From contig NZ_JAELXV010000005.1 of the NCBI RefSeq assembly GCF_016427535.1, positions 248,001 to 312,000 of the forward strand: DNA of 64,000 nt, read 5' to 3'. Shown in pieces: positions 44,934 to 55,505 of this stretch. The stretch is from Hymenobacter sp. BT559. GTDB taxonomy: Bacteria > Bacteroidota > Bacteroidia > Cytophagales > Hymenobacteraceae. A program made the translations under genes and the position numbers. The notes below the pieces were generated by a model. The model was not told the origin of the DNA. It worked only from the letters and a program-made list of their open reading frames with translations, and did not search any database. Positions within the stretch are counted from its first letter, which is position 1. The number at the start of each line of letters is the position of its first letter.

Positions 44934-45269
44934 ATGAATACTTATTCTTCTTCGTCGCATCCTGCCAGCGTTGCTGCTCCCCGCCGTACGCACGAGCTAA
45001 CTATCTGGCCCGATTCCTTTAGTGCCGTAGCCAATGGCTCCAAGCCGTTTGATGTGCGCAAAAACGACCAGAACTTTCAAGTAGGCGACGCCTTGGTGCT
45101 GCGCGAACTCAACCCTACTACCCACGAGTACACTGGCCAAACGCTGATTCGGTGGGTAAGCCACGTACTGCCCGGCAATACCTTCGGCGTAGAAGCCGGC
45201 TGGTGCGTATTGGGCCTCAGCACGATGGCACCCTTGCCAGCTGGCATCACAGATACCAAACTGTGGTAG
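44934..45269 (+). CDS. DUF3850 (ASCH/PUA-like) protein
   Basis: 111 residues. HELTIWPDSFSAVANGSKPFDVRKNDQNFQVGD is the DUF3850 core, an ASCH/PUA-like fold expected to bind RNA or nucleotides; FDVRKND and GDALVLRE are typical. Common in phage and bacterial genomes, here not in phage context. The ~250-bp upstream region carries a candidate promoter and hairpin. Confidence 0.88.
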   Translation: MNTYSSSSHPASVAAPRRTHELTIWPDSFSAVANGSKPFDVRKNDQNFQVGDALVLRELNPTTHEYTGQTLIRWVSHVLPGNTFGVEAGWCVLGLSTMAPLPAGITDTKLW

Positions 45270-45305
45270 AGTAGGCTGTTTGAGTGGCTTGGCTAGCAAT
45301 AACTG

Positions 45306-45608
45306 TTATACTAGGCCCTCAAACTTTTCCTCCACATTGACTATCACTTCGCAGTCGCAGTAGCCCCCCACTGTTTCCAACCAAGCCTTGAGGTTTGCGA
45401 ACGAAACACCGGCTTCTACTGCGAATTGTGCTGTGTGGTATAGTGTATCATCGCATCCCTGTTCGGAAAGCTTACTATCTAAGTATTCGAACAGAGCTTT
45501 TAGCTGATTACCAGCTACTGGCATACCATACAGCAAAGAAGCGGCCTGCGCTGTTTTAAGCTGCTGCATAGCCGCTTTTCGGCGTTGTTTCTCTAGGGCA
45601 CTAGGCAT
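45306..45608 (-). CDS. DUF2695 family protein
   Basis: 100 residues from the ATG at 45608 (a start nine codons upstream is also possible). LFEYLDSKLSEQGCDDTLYHTAQFAVE and VGGYCDCEVIVNVEE match DUF2695, with Cys residues that may bind metal. Function unknown; cytoplasmic. Between DUF3850 and an OmpA gene, convergent with the former. Confidence 0.85.
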   Translation of the reverse strand: MPSALEKQRRKAAMQQLKTAQAASLLYGMPVAGNQLKALFEYLDSKLSEQGCDDTLYHTAQFAVEAGVSFANLKAWLETVGGYCDCEVIVNVEEKFEGLV

Positions 45609-45645
45609 CAGCGAGTTGTTAATTACTAAGAACAATTCGGGCTTC

Positions 45646-47709
45646 TTACTCTGGCTTAATCAGCCGGAACTCTACCCGGCGGTTGATGCGGGCATCTTCC
45701 TCAGTTAGCTCATTTTTAAGGGGTTTGCTGGAGCCGTAGCCGAAGCTCTCGATGCGATTGGGGCCTAGCTTGCCTTTGCGCTCGATGTAGCGGCGAATCT
45801 CCTCGGCCCGGTCCTGCGACAGCTTTTCATTTACGTCGGGGTCACCCCGGCCATCGGTGTGCCCAGCAATATTGAGCCTGAAATCGGGGTGGTCTACTAA
45901 AAACAGCGTGATACGGTCGAGCGTGGGCTGCATTGCGGGCCGAATGCCCGACTTATTCGCTTCAAATTCAATATTTTTGAAGATGAGCGGCAGCTTATAG
46001 TCGATGCTATTAGTGAGCAGCGACATTACCGTGTCACCCTTCAGAGCAAACTGCTTCTCAACGGTAAAGGCGTCGGGGCTCTGAATGAGCATGACGTAGT
46101 GCGAACCTTCTATCAGCTCGAAGTTGAAGGAGCCATCTGGGCGCAGGTATTTGCTAGCTACCTCAATACCACTATCTAGGTCGATAATACTGACAATACC
46201 CTGCAGCGGCTTGTGGCTTATCGAATCGACCAACGTGCCAGCTACCTCCGTGGTAGCCTGGGGCTGCGCCTCCATGGGCAGCGGAAACGAGTACAGGTCG
46301 AGGTTGGCAATGTCTTGCTCCTCAGAGCGGGCGTAGTAGAGATTTTTACTCTGGCTATCAATGGTGAAGTAGTACTCTGACCCTTTGCCGTTTACGAGCG
46401 GCCCGATGTTGCGCGGCTCTTGCCAATGGCCGGCCACGCGGTAGGTTTTGTAGATGTCGAAGTCGCCAAAATTGAGTAGTTGCCCCCGCGAACTGAAGTA
46501 CAGTACTTGGTAAAGCGGGTGAAAGAAGGGGCTCACTTCGCTCTCGCGGGTGTTCACGACCGGGCCCATGTTTTGGGCGCGGCCCCACTGGCCGTTTTTC
46601 TGCTTCACAGTGAAGTAGATATCCGACAAGCCGAAGCCACCTAGGCGGTCGGAAGCAAAGTAGAGCGTGTCTTCCTTGGGCGAGAGTGTGGGCTGCGAAT
46701 CCCAGGCATTGGAGTTTACTAGTGGGCCCAGGCTCTTGGGCACACCCCACTTACCATCTTTGCCCAGCGTGGCGCTGTATAAGTCGCAGTTGCCGTGACA
46801 GGTAGCGCACTCGCAACGCGCAAAAAAGATGGTGCGCCCATCGTGCGAGAAGCACGCCGAGCCTTCGTTATCGGGCGAGTTGATGGGCTTGGGCAAGGGC
46901 TTGGCCTCTGACCAATAGTTGGGGCCTTCGCGGTGCGACACGTAGAGGTTTTCGTCGGGCTGCGGATGCACGCCGCGTCGTGCCAGGCGCTTAGACGAGA
47001 ACAGCAGCACCGAATCGCCAGCGCCCAGGGTTGGGCCGTAGTCAGGAAACTTCGAATTGATGCCGTCACCCATGTTAGTGTACACGTTTTTGGGCGGATG
47101 AAACGTGTTCACACTTTTGCGATACTCCACCACGTCGTAATACACCTTGAGCGGCACGTAGAGGTCCGCGTTTTTCTGCTCCAGTGAGTCGTAGTAGAGC
47201 TGCACCCGCTTAATATCGGTGCGGTGGTGCTTGAGCGCCAGGCGGAAATACGCCTTGGCTACTTCCTGCTGGGTAGAATCGCGCTGCAAAAGCTGCCCTA
47301 GGTGCCACAGCAAGTCGGTATTGCGGTAGAAGTTCTCGATGCCAAACTGCGCCACGTACTTGGTGAGTAGCGTCCGCGCTTCGGCGTAGTGCCGCCGCCG
47401 CTCGGCCCGCTGAATGGCCCGCAGCGCTTTCTTATCCTCGTAAAAGGCTATCCTGTTAACATTTACAAAAGTGGGGGTGCCATCGGGGCGCACGCGCAGG
47501 CGGCGGCTACTGAGGCGGCCTGGCAGCGCCCGCTGCTGGTAGGCCGGGCGGACTGCTGGTGTTCGCGTAGCTGGGCTGGCTACGGGCGCGGGCTTGGCCT
47601 TGGGGGCGCGCGGGCGCGGCTGGGCATTGGCTGTAGTGCCTAGGCCCAGAAGCAGCCACGCTGCCAAAACCCACCGTAAAGAATAGTAATAAACCGATAG
47701 GCTACGCAT
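45646..47709 (-). CDS. OmpA-family protein with TPR and PD40 domains
   Basis: 687 residues; signal peptide ending TANAQ. Order: Pro/Ala-rich spacer, a TPR-like helical region (about 75-165), PD40 propeller repeats (about 205-460, e.g. SDRLGGFGLSDIYF), a carboxypeptidase-D regulatory domain (about 480-560), and an OmpA domain ending with GHTDGRGDPDVNEKLSQDRA and NRRVEFRL. Cell-envelope protein that tethers the outer membrane to peptidoglycan; similar to T9SS-associated PorE-type proteins, but that identity is not certain. No repeat element near its start. Confidence 0.9.
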   Translation of the reverse strand: MRSLSVYYYSLRWVLAAWLLLGLGTTANAQPRPRAPKAKPAPVASPATRTPAVRPAYQQRALPGRLSSRRLRVRPDGTPTFVNVNRIAFYEDKKALRAIQRAERRRHYAEARTLLTKYVAQFGIENFYRNTDLLWHLGQLLQRDSTQQEVAKAYFRLALKHHRTDIKRVQLYYDSLEQKNADLYVPLKVYYDVVEYRKSVNTFHPPKNVYTNMGDGINSKFPDYGPTLGAGDSVLLFSSKRLARRGVHPQPDENLYVSHREGPNYWSEAKPLPKPINSPDNEGSACFSHDGRTIFFARCECATCHGNCDLYSATLGKDGKWGVPKSLGPLVNSNAWDSQPTLSPKEDTLYFASDRLGGFGLSDIYFTVKQKNGQWGRAQNMGPVVNTRESEVSPFFHPLYQVLYFSSRGQLLNFGDFDIYKTYRVAGHWQEPRNIGPLVNGKGSEYYFTIDSQSKNLYYARSEEQDIANLDLYSFPLPMEAQPQATTEVAGTLVDSISHKPLQGIVSIIDLDSGIEVASKYLRPDGSFNFELIEGSHYVMLIQSPDAFTVEKQFALKGDTVMSLLTNSIDYKLPLIFKNIEFEANKSGIRPAMQPTLDRITLFLVDHPDFRLNIAGHTDGRGDPDVNEKLSQDRAEEIRRYIERKGKLGPNRIESFGYGSSKPLKNELTEEDARINRRVEFRLIKPE

Positions 47710-47936
47710 ATTAAACTACTTGATAAGCAGAACTAAGGTGCAAGTTCATACATAGCCGCCATTTATGCCGTACACCGCCCTTAAACTGCCCCTAGGTACG
47801 CCGCTTTGGCGGCTCTAGGAGGCTGGCACGCCCCTTGAACCCGTATTGTCCATGCGCCGCCTTACCTTAGGCGCGGGCTCGTGGCTGCCACTCTGGCAGC
47901 TAGTTGGCCGCCTAGCGGCGCCTTTACCTTCTGCTG

Positions 47937-50441
<2,505 letters not shown>

Positions 50442-50445
50442 ACGC

Positions 50446-50530
50446 AGCTTGGATTTGAACCCTAAGGTGAAGGCAGCGAGCACTACAAGCGTGCTTGTTG
50501 CCTTCACCTTGGGGTTATCAAATTCAAGCT
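50446..50530 (+). terminator. Long imperfect hairpin after lon
   Basis: About 40-bp imperfect arms (AGCTTGGATTTGA... / ...CAAATTCAAGCT, perfect core AAGGTGAAGGCA / TGCCTTCACCTT) with a 7-nt loop, no T-tract. Starts five bases after the lon stop. Confidence 0.6.
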
Positions 50531-50554
50531 AGTTGGCCCCGTAACTTTAGCCTC

Positions 50555-51601
50555 ATGAAGCACCTCTTCGCGCGCTGGTTCGTCGTCCTCTTCGGGAGCC
50601 TAGGGGCGCACGCCGCGCAGGCGCAAGTTGGTGGGCGCACAGCCTTTCCTTTTCTAAGCCTACCGCCTTCGGCGCAGCTAGCTGCCAGCGGAGGCATGAA
50701 CGCTTCGGCTCGTAGCAGCGACCCTACGCAGCTCTTTGGCAGCCCAGCCCTGCTAAACAAAGAGATGGACCAGGTAGCGGCTATTAGCTACGTGGCCTAC
50801 GTGGGCAGCATCAAGCAGAGCACGGCCGCCTACGCGTTCAACACCGAGAAGCGTGGGCGTTTCGGACTTGGCTTCACCTACCTGAATTACGGCGATATTC
50901 CGAGCTTCGATGCGGCTGGCAACTCCCTAGGTACCGTTGGGGTCAATGAATACGCTTTTACCGGGGCCGACTCGTACACCAAGGGCAAGTTCACCTTCGG
51001 GCTGGCGGCCAAGCTGGCCGTATCGAGCCTGGCTACCAACCGAGCCGTAGCCCTGGCCGGCGATGTCGGCGTGCTGTATAAGCCCAACGAGCAAGACTTT
51101 ACGGTGGGAATAGTGGTAAAAAATGCTGGCTATATGCTAAAGCCCTACATAGCCAGCAGCCGCGAGCCGCTGCCGCTCGATGTGCAACTGGGCACCACCA
51201 TTAAGCCCGAGCACATGCCGCTGCGTTTTACGCTTACGGCCCACCACCTGCAGCAGTGGAATATTCAGTACCTCGACCCGAACGCGCCGGGTACAACTAC
51301 GGCGGGCGGCGACACGGTGCGCGCCAGCCGCAACTTTGGCGACAACCTGGCCCGGCACTTCACGGTGGGCGCTGAGCTGCTCCTAGGTACCGGTTTTCGG
51401 GCGCGGGTAGGCTACAACCACTTGCAGGCCCGCGAGCTACGCCTTGACAACACGAGCGGCGCCGCGGGCTTTAGCTTCGGTTTTTTGTTGCGCATCAGTC
51501 AGTTTCAGCTCGACTATACCCATGCTACCCTGCAAGCGGCGGGGTCGAGCAATTACTTCACTCTCAGCCGCAGCTTGAATAACCTGTTTAAAAAAAACTA
51601 G
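50555..51601 (+). CDS. porQ: T9SS-associated protein PorQ
   Basis: 348 residues from the ATG at 50555, signal peptide ending QAQ. 'GGRTAFPFLSLPPSAQLAASGGMNAS' and the beta-barrel-like strands through the rest match PorQ, an outer-membrane protein needed with PorZ/PorU/PorV for A-LPS attachment of T9SS cargo. Fits the T9SS cargo genes at 1 and 17298. Starts just after the lon hairpin. Confidence 0.9.
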   Translation: MKHLFARWFVVLFGSLGAHAAQAQVGGRTAFPFLSLPPSAQLAASGGMNASARSSDPTQLFGSPALLNKEMDQVAAISYVAYVGSIKQSTAAYAFNTEKRGRFGLGFTYLNYGDIPSFDAAGNSLGTVGVNEYAFTGADSYTKGKFTFGLAAKLAVSSLATNRAVALAGDVGVLYKPNEQDFTVGIVVKNAGYMLKPYIASSREPLPLDVQLGTTIKPEHMPLRFTLTAHHLQQWNIQYLDPNAPGTTTAGGDTVRASRNFGDNLARHFTVGAELLLGTGFRARVGYNHLQARELRLDNTSGAAGFSFGFLLRISQFQLDYTHATLQAAGSSNYFTLSRSLNNLFKKN

Positions 51602-51610
51602 TAAAACTTT

Positions 51611-51676
51611 GTCATGCGGCGCCCGCACAGCATCTTCTTGGGCCAGCAGCTGTTTAGAAGTATTGCTTCCTGACAG
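51611..51676. repeat. Degenerate family A-like repeat arm
   Basis: Begins GTCATGCGGCGCCCGCACAG, then CATCTTCTTGG.CCAG; partial match to the first arm and centre of family A, with no clear second arm. Between porQ and hslU. Confidence 0.5.
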
Positions 51677-51727
51677 CCCGGCCCAAATACCCCACCTAGG
51701 TCGCGCCGCCTGAACTACCAGACCCGA

Positions 51728-53146
51728 ATGCTCAACGACACCTTTCTTACCCCGGCCCAGATTGTGGCCGAGCTCGACAAGTACATCATCGGCCAGCACG
51801 AGGCCAAGCGCCACGTGGCCATTGCGCTGCGCAACCGCTGGCGCCGCCTGCACGCCCCGGCCGACATGCAGCAGGAGATTGTACCGAATAATATCTTGAT
51901 GATTGGGGCTACCGGCGTGGGCAAAACCGAGATTGCTCGCCGCCTAGCCCACCTCGCCGATGCGCCCTTTGTGAAGGTAGAGGCCAGTAAATTTACCGAA
52001 GTCGGCTACGTGGGCCGCGATGTGGAGAGCATGGTGCGCGACCTGGCCGAGCAGTCGGTAAGCCGCCTGCGCCAGCGCCGCCAGGAGGAAGTGAAGGTCC
52101 AGGCCCAGCAGGCGGTAGAGGATATTATCCTCGACGCCCTCATTCCGCCCATGAAAGCCCCGGCTAATGGTAATGGGGGCAGCTTAGGCTTCGGCATCAG
52201 CGGTGAGAGCATCGCGGCCGATGCTGTGCCAACCTCTGACCAAGAGTTGAACGAGCGCACTCGCGAGCGCTTTCGCCAGAAAATCCGCAACGGCGAGCTT
52301 GAGGACCGCCGCATTGAAATCAATGTAGCACAGTCGGGCCCCAGCGTAGGTATCATGGGCGCACCGGGCATGATGGACGAGGCCACCATGTCGGGCCTGC
52401 AAGACATGCTAGGCAGCATGATGCCAAAGAAATCGCGCAAGCGCAAAGTGAGCGTGGCCGAAGCCCGCAAGCTGCTGCTCGATGAAGAAGCCGCTAAGCT
52501 TGTGGATATGGACGAGGTAAAGGAAGAGGCCATCCGCCAGGCCGAGAACTCGGGCATCATCTTCATCGATGAAATCGATAAGGTGGCCACCAGTGGCAGC
52601 GGTAAGAGCGGCGGTCCCGACGTAAGCCGCCAGGGCGTGCAGCGCGACCTGCTACCCATCGTGGAAGGTTCGGCCGTCAATACCAAGTACGGTGTGGTCA
52701 ACACCGACCACATTCTATTTATCGCCGCGGGTGCTTTCCACGTGAGCAAGCCCAGCGACCTCATTCCCGAGCTACAGGGCCGCTTCCCCATTCGCGTCGA
52801 GCTCCAAAGCCTGACCAAGGATGACTTCTACCGCATTCTGAAGGACCCAAAAAACGCGCTTACCAAACAGTACCAAGCCCTACTAGCGGCGGAGGACGTG
52901 CAGTTGGACTTCGACGATGCAGCGTTGTCGCGCCTGGCCGAAATCGCGTTTGAAGTCAACTCGGAGGTAGAAAACATTGGGGCTCGCCGCTTGCACACGG
53001 TCATGAGCCGACTGCTGAACGACTTGCTCTTTGACGTGCCCGACCAACTGCCCGCTGGCACCCACCTCACCGTGACGCCCCAGTTGGTAGAAGAGCGCCT
53101 GCGCGACATGGTGAAAAACCGCGATTTGAGCCAGTATATTTTGTGA
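51728..53146 (+). CDS. hslU: HslU, ATPase subunit of the HslUV protease
   Basis: 472 residues. 'LDKYIIGQHEAKRHVAIALRNRWRR', Walker A GATGVGKTE (60-68), 'VEASKFTEVGYVGRDVESMVRDL', an I-domain (about 130-260), Walker B FIDEID, and C-terminal RDLSQYIL. Unfolds and feeds proteins to HslV, which is not encoded next to it. Cytoplasmic. Confidence 0.97.
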   Translation: MLNDTFLTPAQIVAELDKYIIGQHEAKRHVAIALRNRWRRLHAPADMQQEIVPNNILMIGATGVGKTEIARRLAHLADAPFVKVEASKFTEVGYVGRDVESMVRDLAEQSVSRLRQRRQEEVKVQAQQAVEDIILDALIPPMKAPANGNGGSLGFGISGESIAADAVPTSDQELNERTRERFRQKIRNGELEDRRIEINVAQSGPSVGIMGAPGMMDEATMSGLQDMLGSMMPKKSRKRKVSVAEARKLLLDEEAAKLVDMDEVKEEAIRQAENSGIIFIDEIDKVATSGSGKSGGPDVSRQGVQRDLLPIVEGSAVNTKYGVVNTDHILFIAAGAFHVSKPSDLIPELQGRFPIRVELQSLTKDDFYRILKDPKNALTKQYQALLAAEDVQLDFDDAALSRLAEIAFEVNSEVENIGARRLHTVMSRLLNDLLFDVPDQLPAGTHLTVTPQLVEERLRDMVKNRDLSQYIL

Positions 53147-53190
53147 GTAAAACGGGCCAAACTGCCACCTAGGGCAGCCTAAGCCAACGG

Positions 53191-53229
53191 AGCCGGTAGT
53201 CAGCACGTAGCTAGCTGACTACCGGCTCT
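53191..53229 (+). terminator. Intrinsic terminator after hslU
   Basis: AGCCGGTAGTCAGC / GCTGACTACCGGCT perfect stem, 9-nt loop. Confidence 0.85.
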
Positions 53230-53259
53230 TGTCTTTAGGGCCCCTGTTCACTCCCGCTT

Positions 53260-53982
53260 ATGCACTACTACCTCATCACAGGCGCCAGCCAGGGTCTGGG
53301 CCGCGCACTCGCCGAAGCCATTCTCCAGCGCCCCGATACGCAGGTGCTCGGCATCTCGCGCCACGCCACCATCGAGCACGCGCGCTACCAGCACCAGCCG
53401 CTCGACCTTTCGGATATCGAAGCCGTGGAGCACAACCTAGGAAAGATTTTTGGACCGCGGCCCGATGCGCAGAGCCTCACGCTCATCAACAACGCGGGCA
53501 CGCTGGGCGAAATCGGCTACGTAGGCGAGTTACCCAATGAGCATTTCCAGTTCGTGTTCGACCTGAATGTGGTGGCGCCCGCCATGCTCATGAACACCTT
53601 TCTGAGCACTTACGGCGCCTTAGGCAGCATCCCACGCACCGTACTCAACATCAGCAGTGGCGCCGCCCAACGCCCCGTCGATGGCTGGGGGGCTTACTGT
53701 GCCTCGAAGGCGGCGCTGAATGCGCTGTCCGAAACAGCCCAGAAAGAGCAAGACCTGCGCGGCTCCGGCGTGCGCGTGTGGGCCTTAGCTCCCGGTGTGG
53801 TCGATACGGATATGCAAGCGCACATCCGCACGGCAGCAGCAGGACAATTCAGTGAACATGAGAAGTTCGCAGGACTTCACGCCGAAGGGCAGCTGCGCAG
53901 TTCGGATGAAGTGGCTAAAGACATATTGGAGTGGCTGGCTGAGCCTAGACAGCCCGGGACCTCGGTGCTCACACGTATATAG
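53260..53982 (+). CDS. Short-chain dehydrogenase/reductase (sepiapterin-reductase-like)
   Basis: 240 residues. TGASQGLG nucleotide motif at the N-terminus, NNAG, LNISSGAA with the catalytic Ser, and YCASK (Tyr/Lys). The sequence resembles benzil/sepiapterin-type SDRs; substrate unknown. Its 3' end runs 48 bp from a terminator. Confidence 0.92.
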   Translation: MHYYLITGASQGLGRALAEAILQRPDTQVLGISRHATIEHARYQHQPLDLSDIEAVEHNLGKIFGPRPDAQSLTLINNAGTLGEIGYVGELPNEHFQFVFDLNVVAPAMLMNTFLSTYGALGSIPRTVLNISSGAAQRPVDGWGAYCASKAALNALSETAQKEQDLRGSGVRVWALAPGVVDTDMQAHIRTAAAGQFSEHEKFAGLHAEGQLRSSDEVAKDILEWLAEPRQPGTSVLTRI

Positions 53983-54030
53983 CAGCACATATTACTACTA
54001 TTCTAGGGACAGGTACAACGTAAAACCCAG

Positions 54031-54067
54031 CAAAAAGCCCCACCGGAGAATCCGAGTGGGGCTTTTG
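54031..54067. terminator. Bidirectional intrinsic terminator
   Basis: CAAAAAGCCCCAC / GTGGGGCTTTTG stem, 12-nt loop, between the SDR gene and the convergent SusD gene. Confidence 0.9.
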
Positions 54068-54122
54068 ATTATTCTCTAGCTCCTGTCAATAAGAAGCGAG
54101 AGTAGCTACACCGAAATATTGA

Positions 54123-55484
54123 TTAATAGCCGGGGTTTTGCGTAATAACTAACCCGTTGGTGAGCTGCACTTCGCGCAGTGGAAGCGGGAAAAGATTGCG
54201 ATAAAGCTCTTGGTAAGTAGGGCGAGCTATCTGCACTGTATTGGTCCGCCGCAGGTCGTACCAATACATGCCCTCATACGCAAACTCCAAGCGGCGCTGC
54301 AGCAGGATATCAGTCACTAAACCGGCTGCCGTGGTAGCCGTAGTATTAGCCAGACCAGCGCGCGAGCGGATAATGTTTAGGTTAGTGGTAGCTGTAGCTA
54401 TGTCACCGGTTTGAGCGGCAGCTTCTGCAATAGTCAGGACTACTTCGGCGTAGCGCACAGCGTTGAAGGGGTCATCACGGTTCGCAGTTTGCGTGTATTT
54501 AGCCGTGGTGCTGCTCGTTAACACATTGATGGCGAGACGGCGGTCACCAGTGGGGTGCGCGGCAGAAATAGCCGTACCTGGGTCGAACTCATCACGGCCG
54601 CCCGGCGAAGGGTACCAGTAGAAAGCGTACTGGCTCTGGTCGGTGTTATTGAAAGCCAGCTGCCAGAGCACATCGGTTGCAGCGCTGCCAGCACCAATGG
54701 TAGCGCTGCTAAAGTTGGCTACTACAGGCACCTGCTGGGCAAACTTCAATGCATCAGCGTACTGACGCATACGCAGTTCAAAGCGAGCCCGTAGTGCCAG
54801 TGCGGCTGATTTTGTGATTCGAGTACCCGAACCTACGGCCAAGTTTGCAATAGCATAGTCTAAGTCGGCGCGGATAGCTTCAGCCACAGCTGCCTCAGTA
54901 GCCCGCGGAATAGCCTCCGTTTCGGTACCTATAGATGTGGTTGGCGTTAGACGCAGGGGCACCCCTAGGCCATTGGGATAGCCGTAGCCTTGGGGCGTGC
55001 CACCCCACAGGGCCAACAGATTCATGTAGTGGAACGCGCGCAAAGCGCGGGCTTGTGCGATAGTAGACTGCTTCGCAAACGCAGGGTCATTAATCAATTC
55101 GCTCTGCTGAATCAGGTAGTTAGCGCGATTGATACCTACGTAGATGGCATTCCAAGTATTGCTAATCTGAGTATTATCAGGCGAAGCCAAGTTCTGTGCA
55201 ATCACTCCATAGGTGGTAGTGAAGGTGCCACGAAATGAGATATCACCCGAAATCAAGTCAGAAATGGTAGGAAAGGCCAGGCCTGCATAATCAGAAGATT
55301 GCACAGCGTCGTAGGCACCTAGCAGGCCAGCAGCGGCATCTTCCTTTGTAGTGAAGCCAGTGTCAGAACTAACGCTGTTGGATGGCTCCACATTAATAGC
55401 CTTTTCGCATGAGCCCGCAGTCAAGCCCAGTGTCAGGAGCAAGGCCGAGCGAGTAGCAAGTTGGCGAATGGTGAATAGGTTCAT
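54123..55484 (-). CDS. RagB/SusD-family outer-membrane lipoprotein
   Basis: 453 residues; lipoprotein signal with TAGSCEKAINVEPSN. Helical TPR-like core of SusD proteins (RALRAFHYMNLLALWGG, 'YEGMYWYDLRRTN' at the C-terminus). Acts as the nutrient-binding lid over its SusC partner, encoded 21 bp upstream in the same operon. Substrate not readable; no glycoside hydrolase nearby. Confidence 0.95.
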   Translation of the reverse strand: MNLFTIRQLATRSALLLTLGLTAGSCEKAINVEPSNSVSSDTGFTTKEDAAAGLLGAYDAVQSSDYAGLAFPTISDLISGDISFRGTFTTTYGVIAQNLASPDNTQISNTWNAIYVGINRANYLIQQSELINDPAFAKQSTIAQARALRAFHYMNLLALWGGTPQGYGYPNGLGVPLRLTPTTSIGTETEAIPRATEAAVAEAIRADLDYAIANLAVGSGTRITKSAALALRARFELRMRQYADALKFAQQVPVVANFSSATIGAGSAATDVLWQLAFNNTDQSQYAFYWYPSPGGRDEFDPGTAISAAHPTGDRRLAINVLTSSTTAKYTQTANRDDPFNAVRYAEVVLTIAEAAAQTGDIATATTNLNIIRSRAGLANTTATTAAGLVTDILLQRRLEFAYEGMYWYDLRRTNTVQIARPTYQELYRNLFPLPLREVQLTNGLVITQNPGY

Positions 55485-55505
55485 ATCTAGTATAAGGTCA
55501 GAGTA

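Noticed and set aside
47851..47936. Upstream start for lon
   Set aside because: The ATG at 47851 is out of frame with lon; its reading frame has no family similarity.
50451..50462. GGATTTGAACCC resembling a tRNA T-arm on the minus strand
   Set aside because: Part of the long hairpin after lon; no acceptor, D or anticodon arms can be drawn.
51728..53146. Expected hslV next to hslU
   Set aside because: No HslV-like sequence was found beside hslU; the gene must be elsewhere in the genome, so no claim is made.
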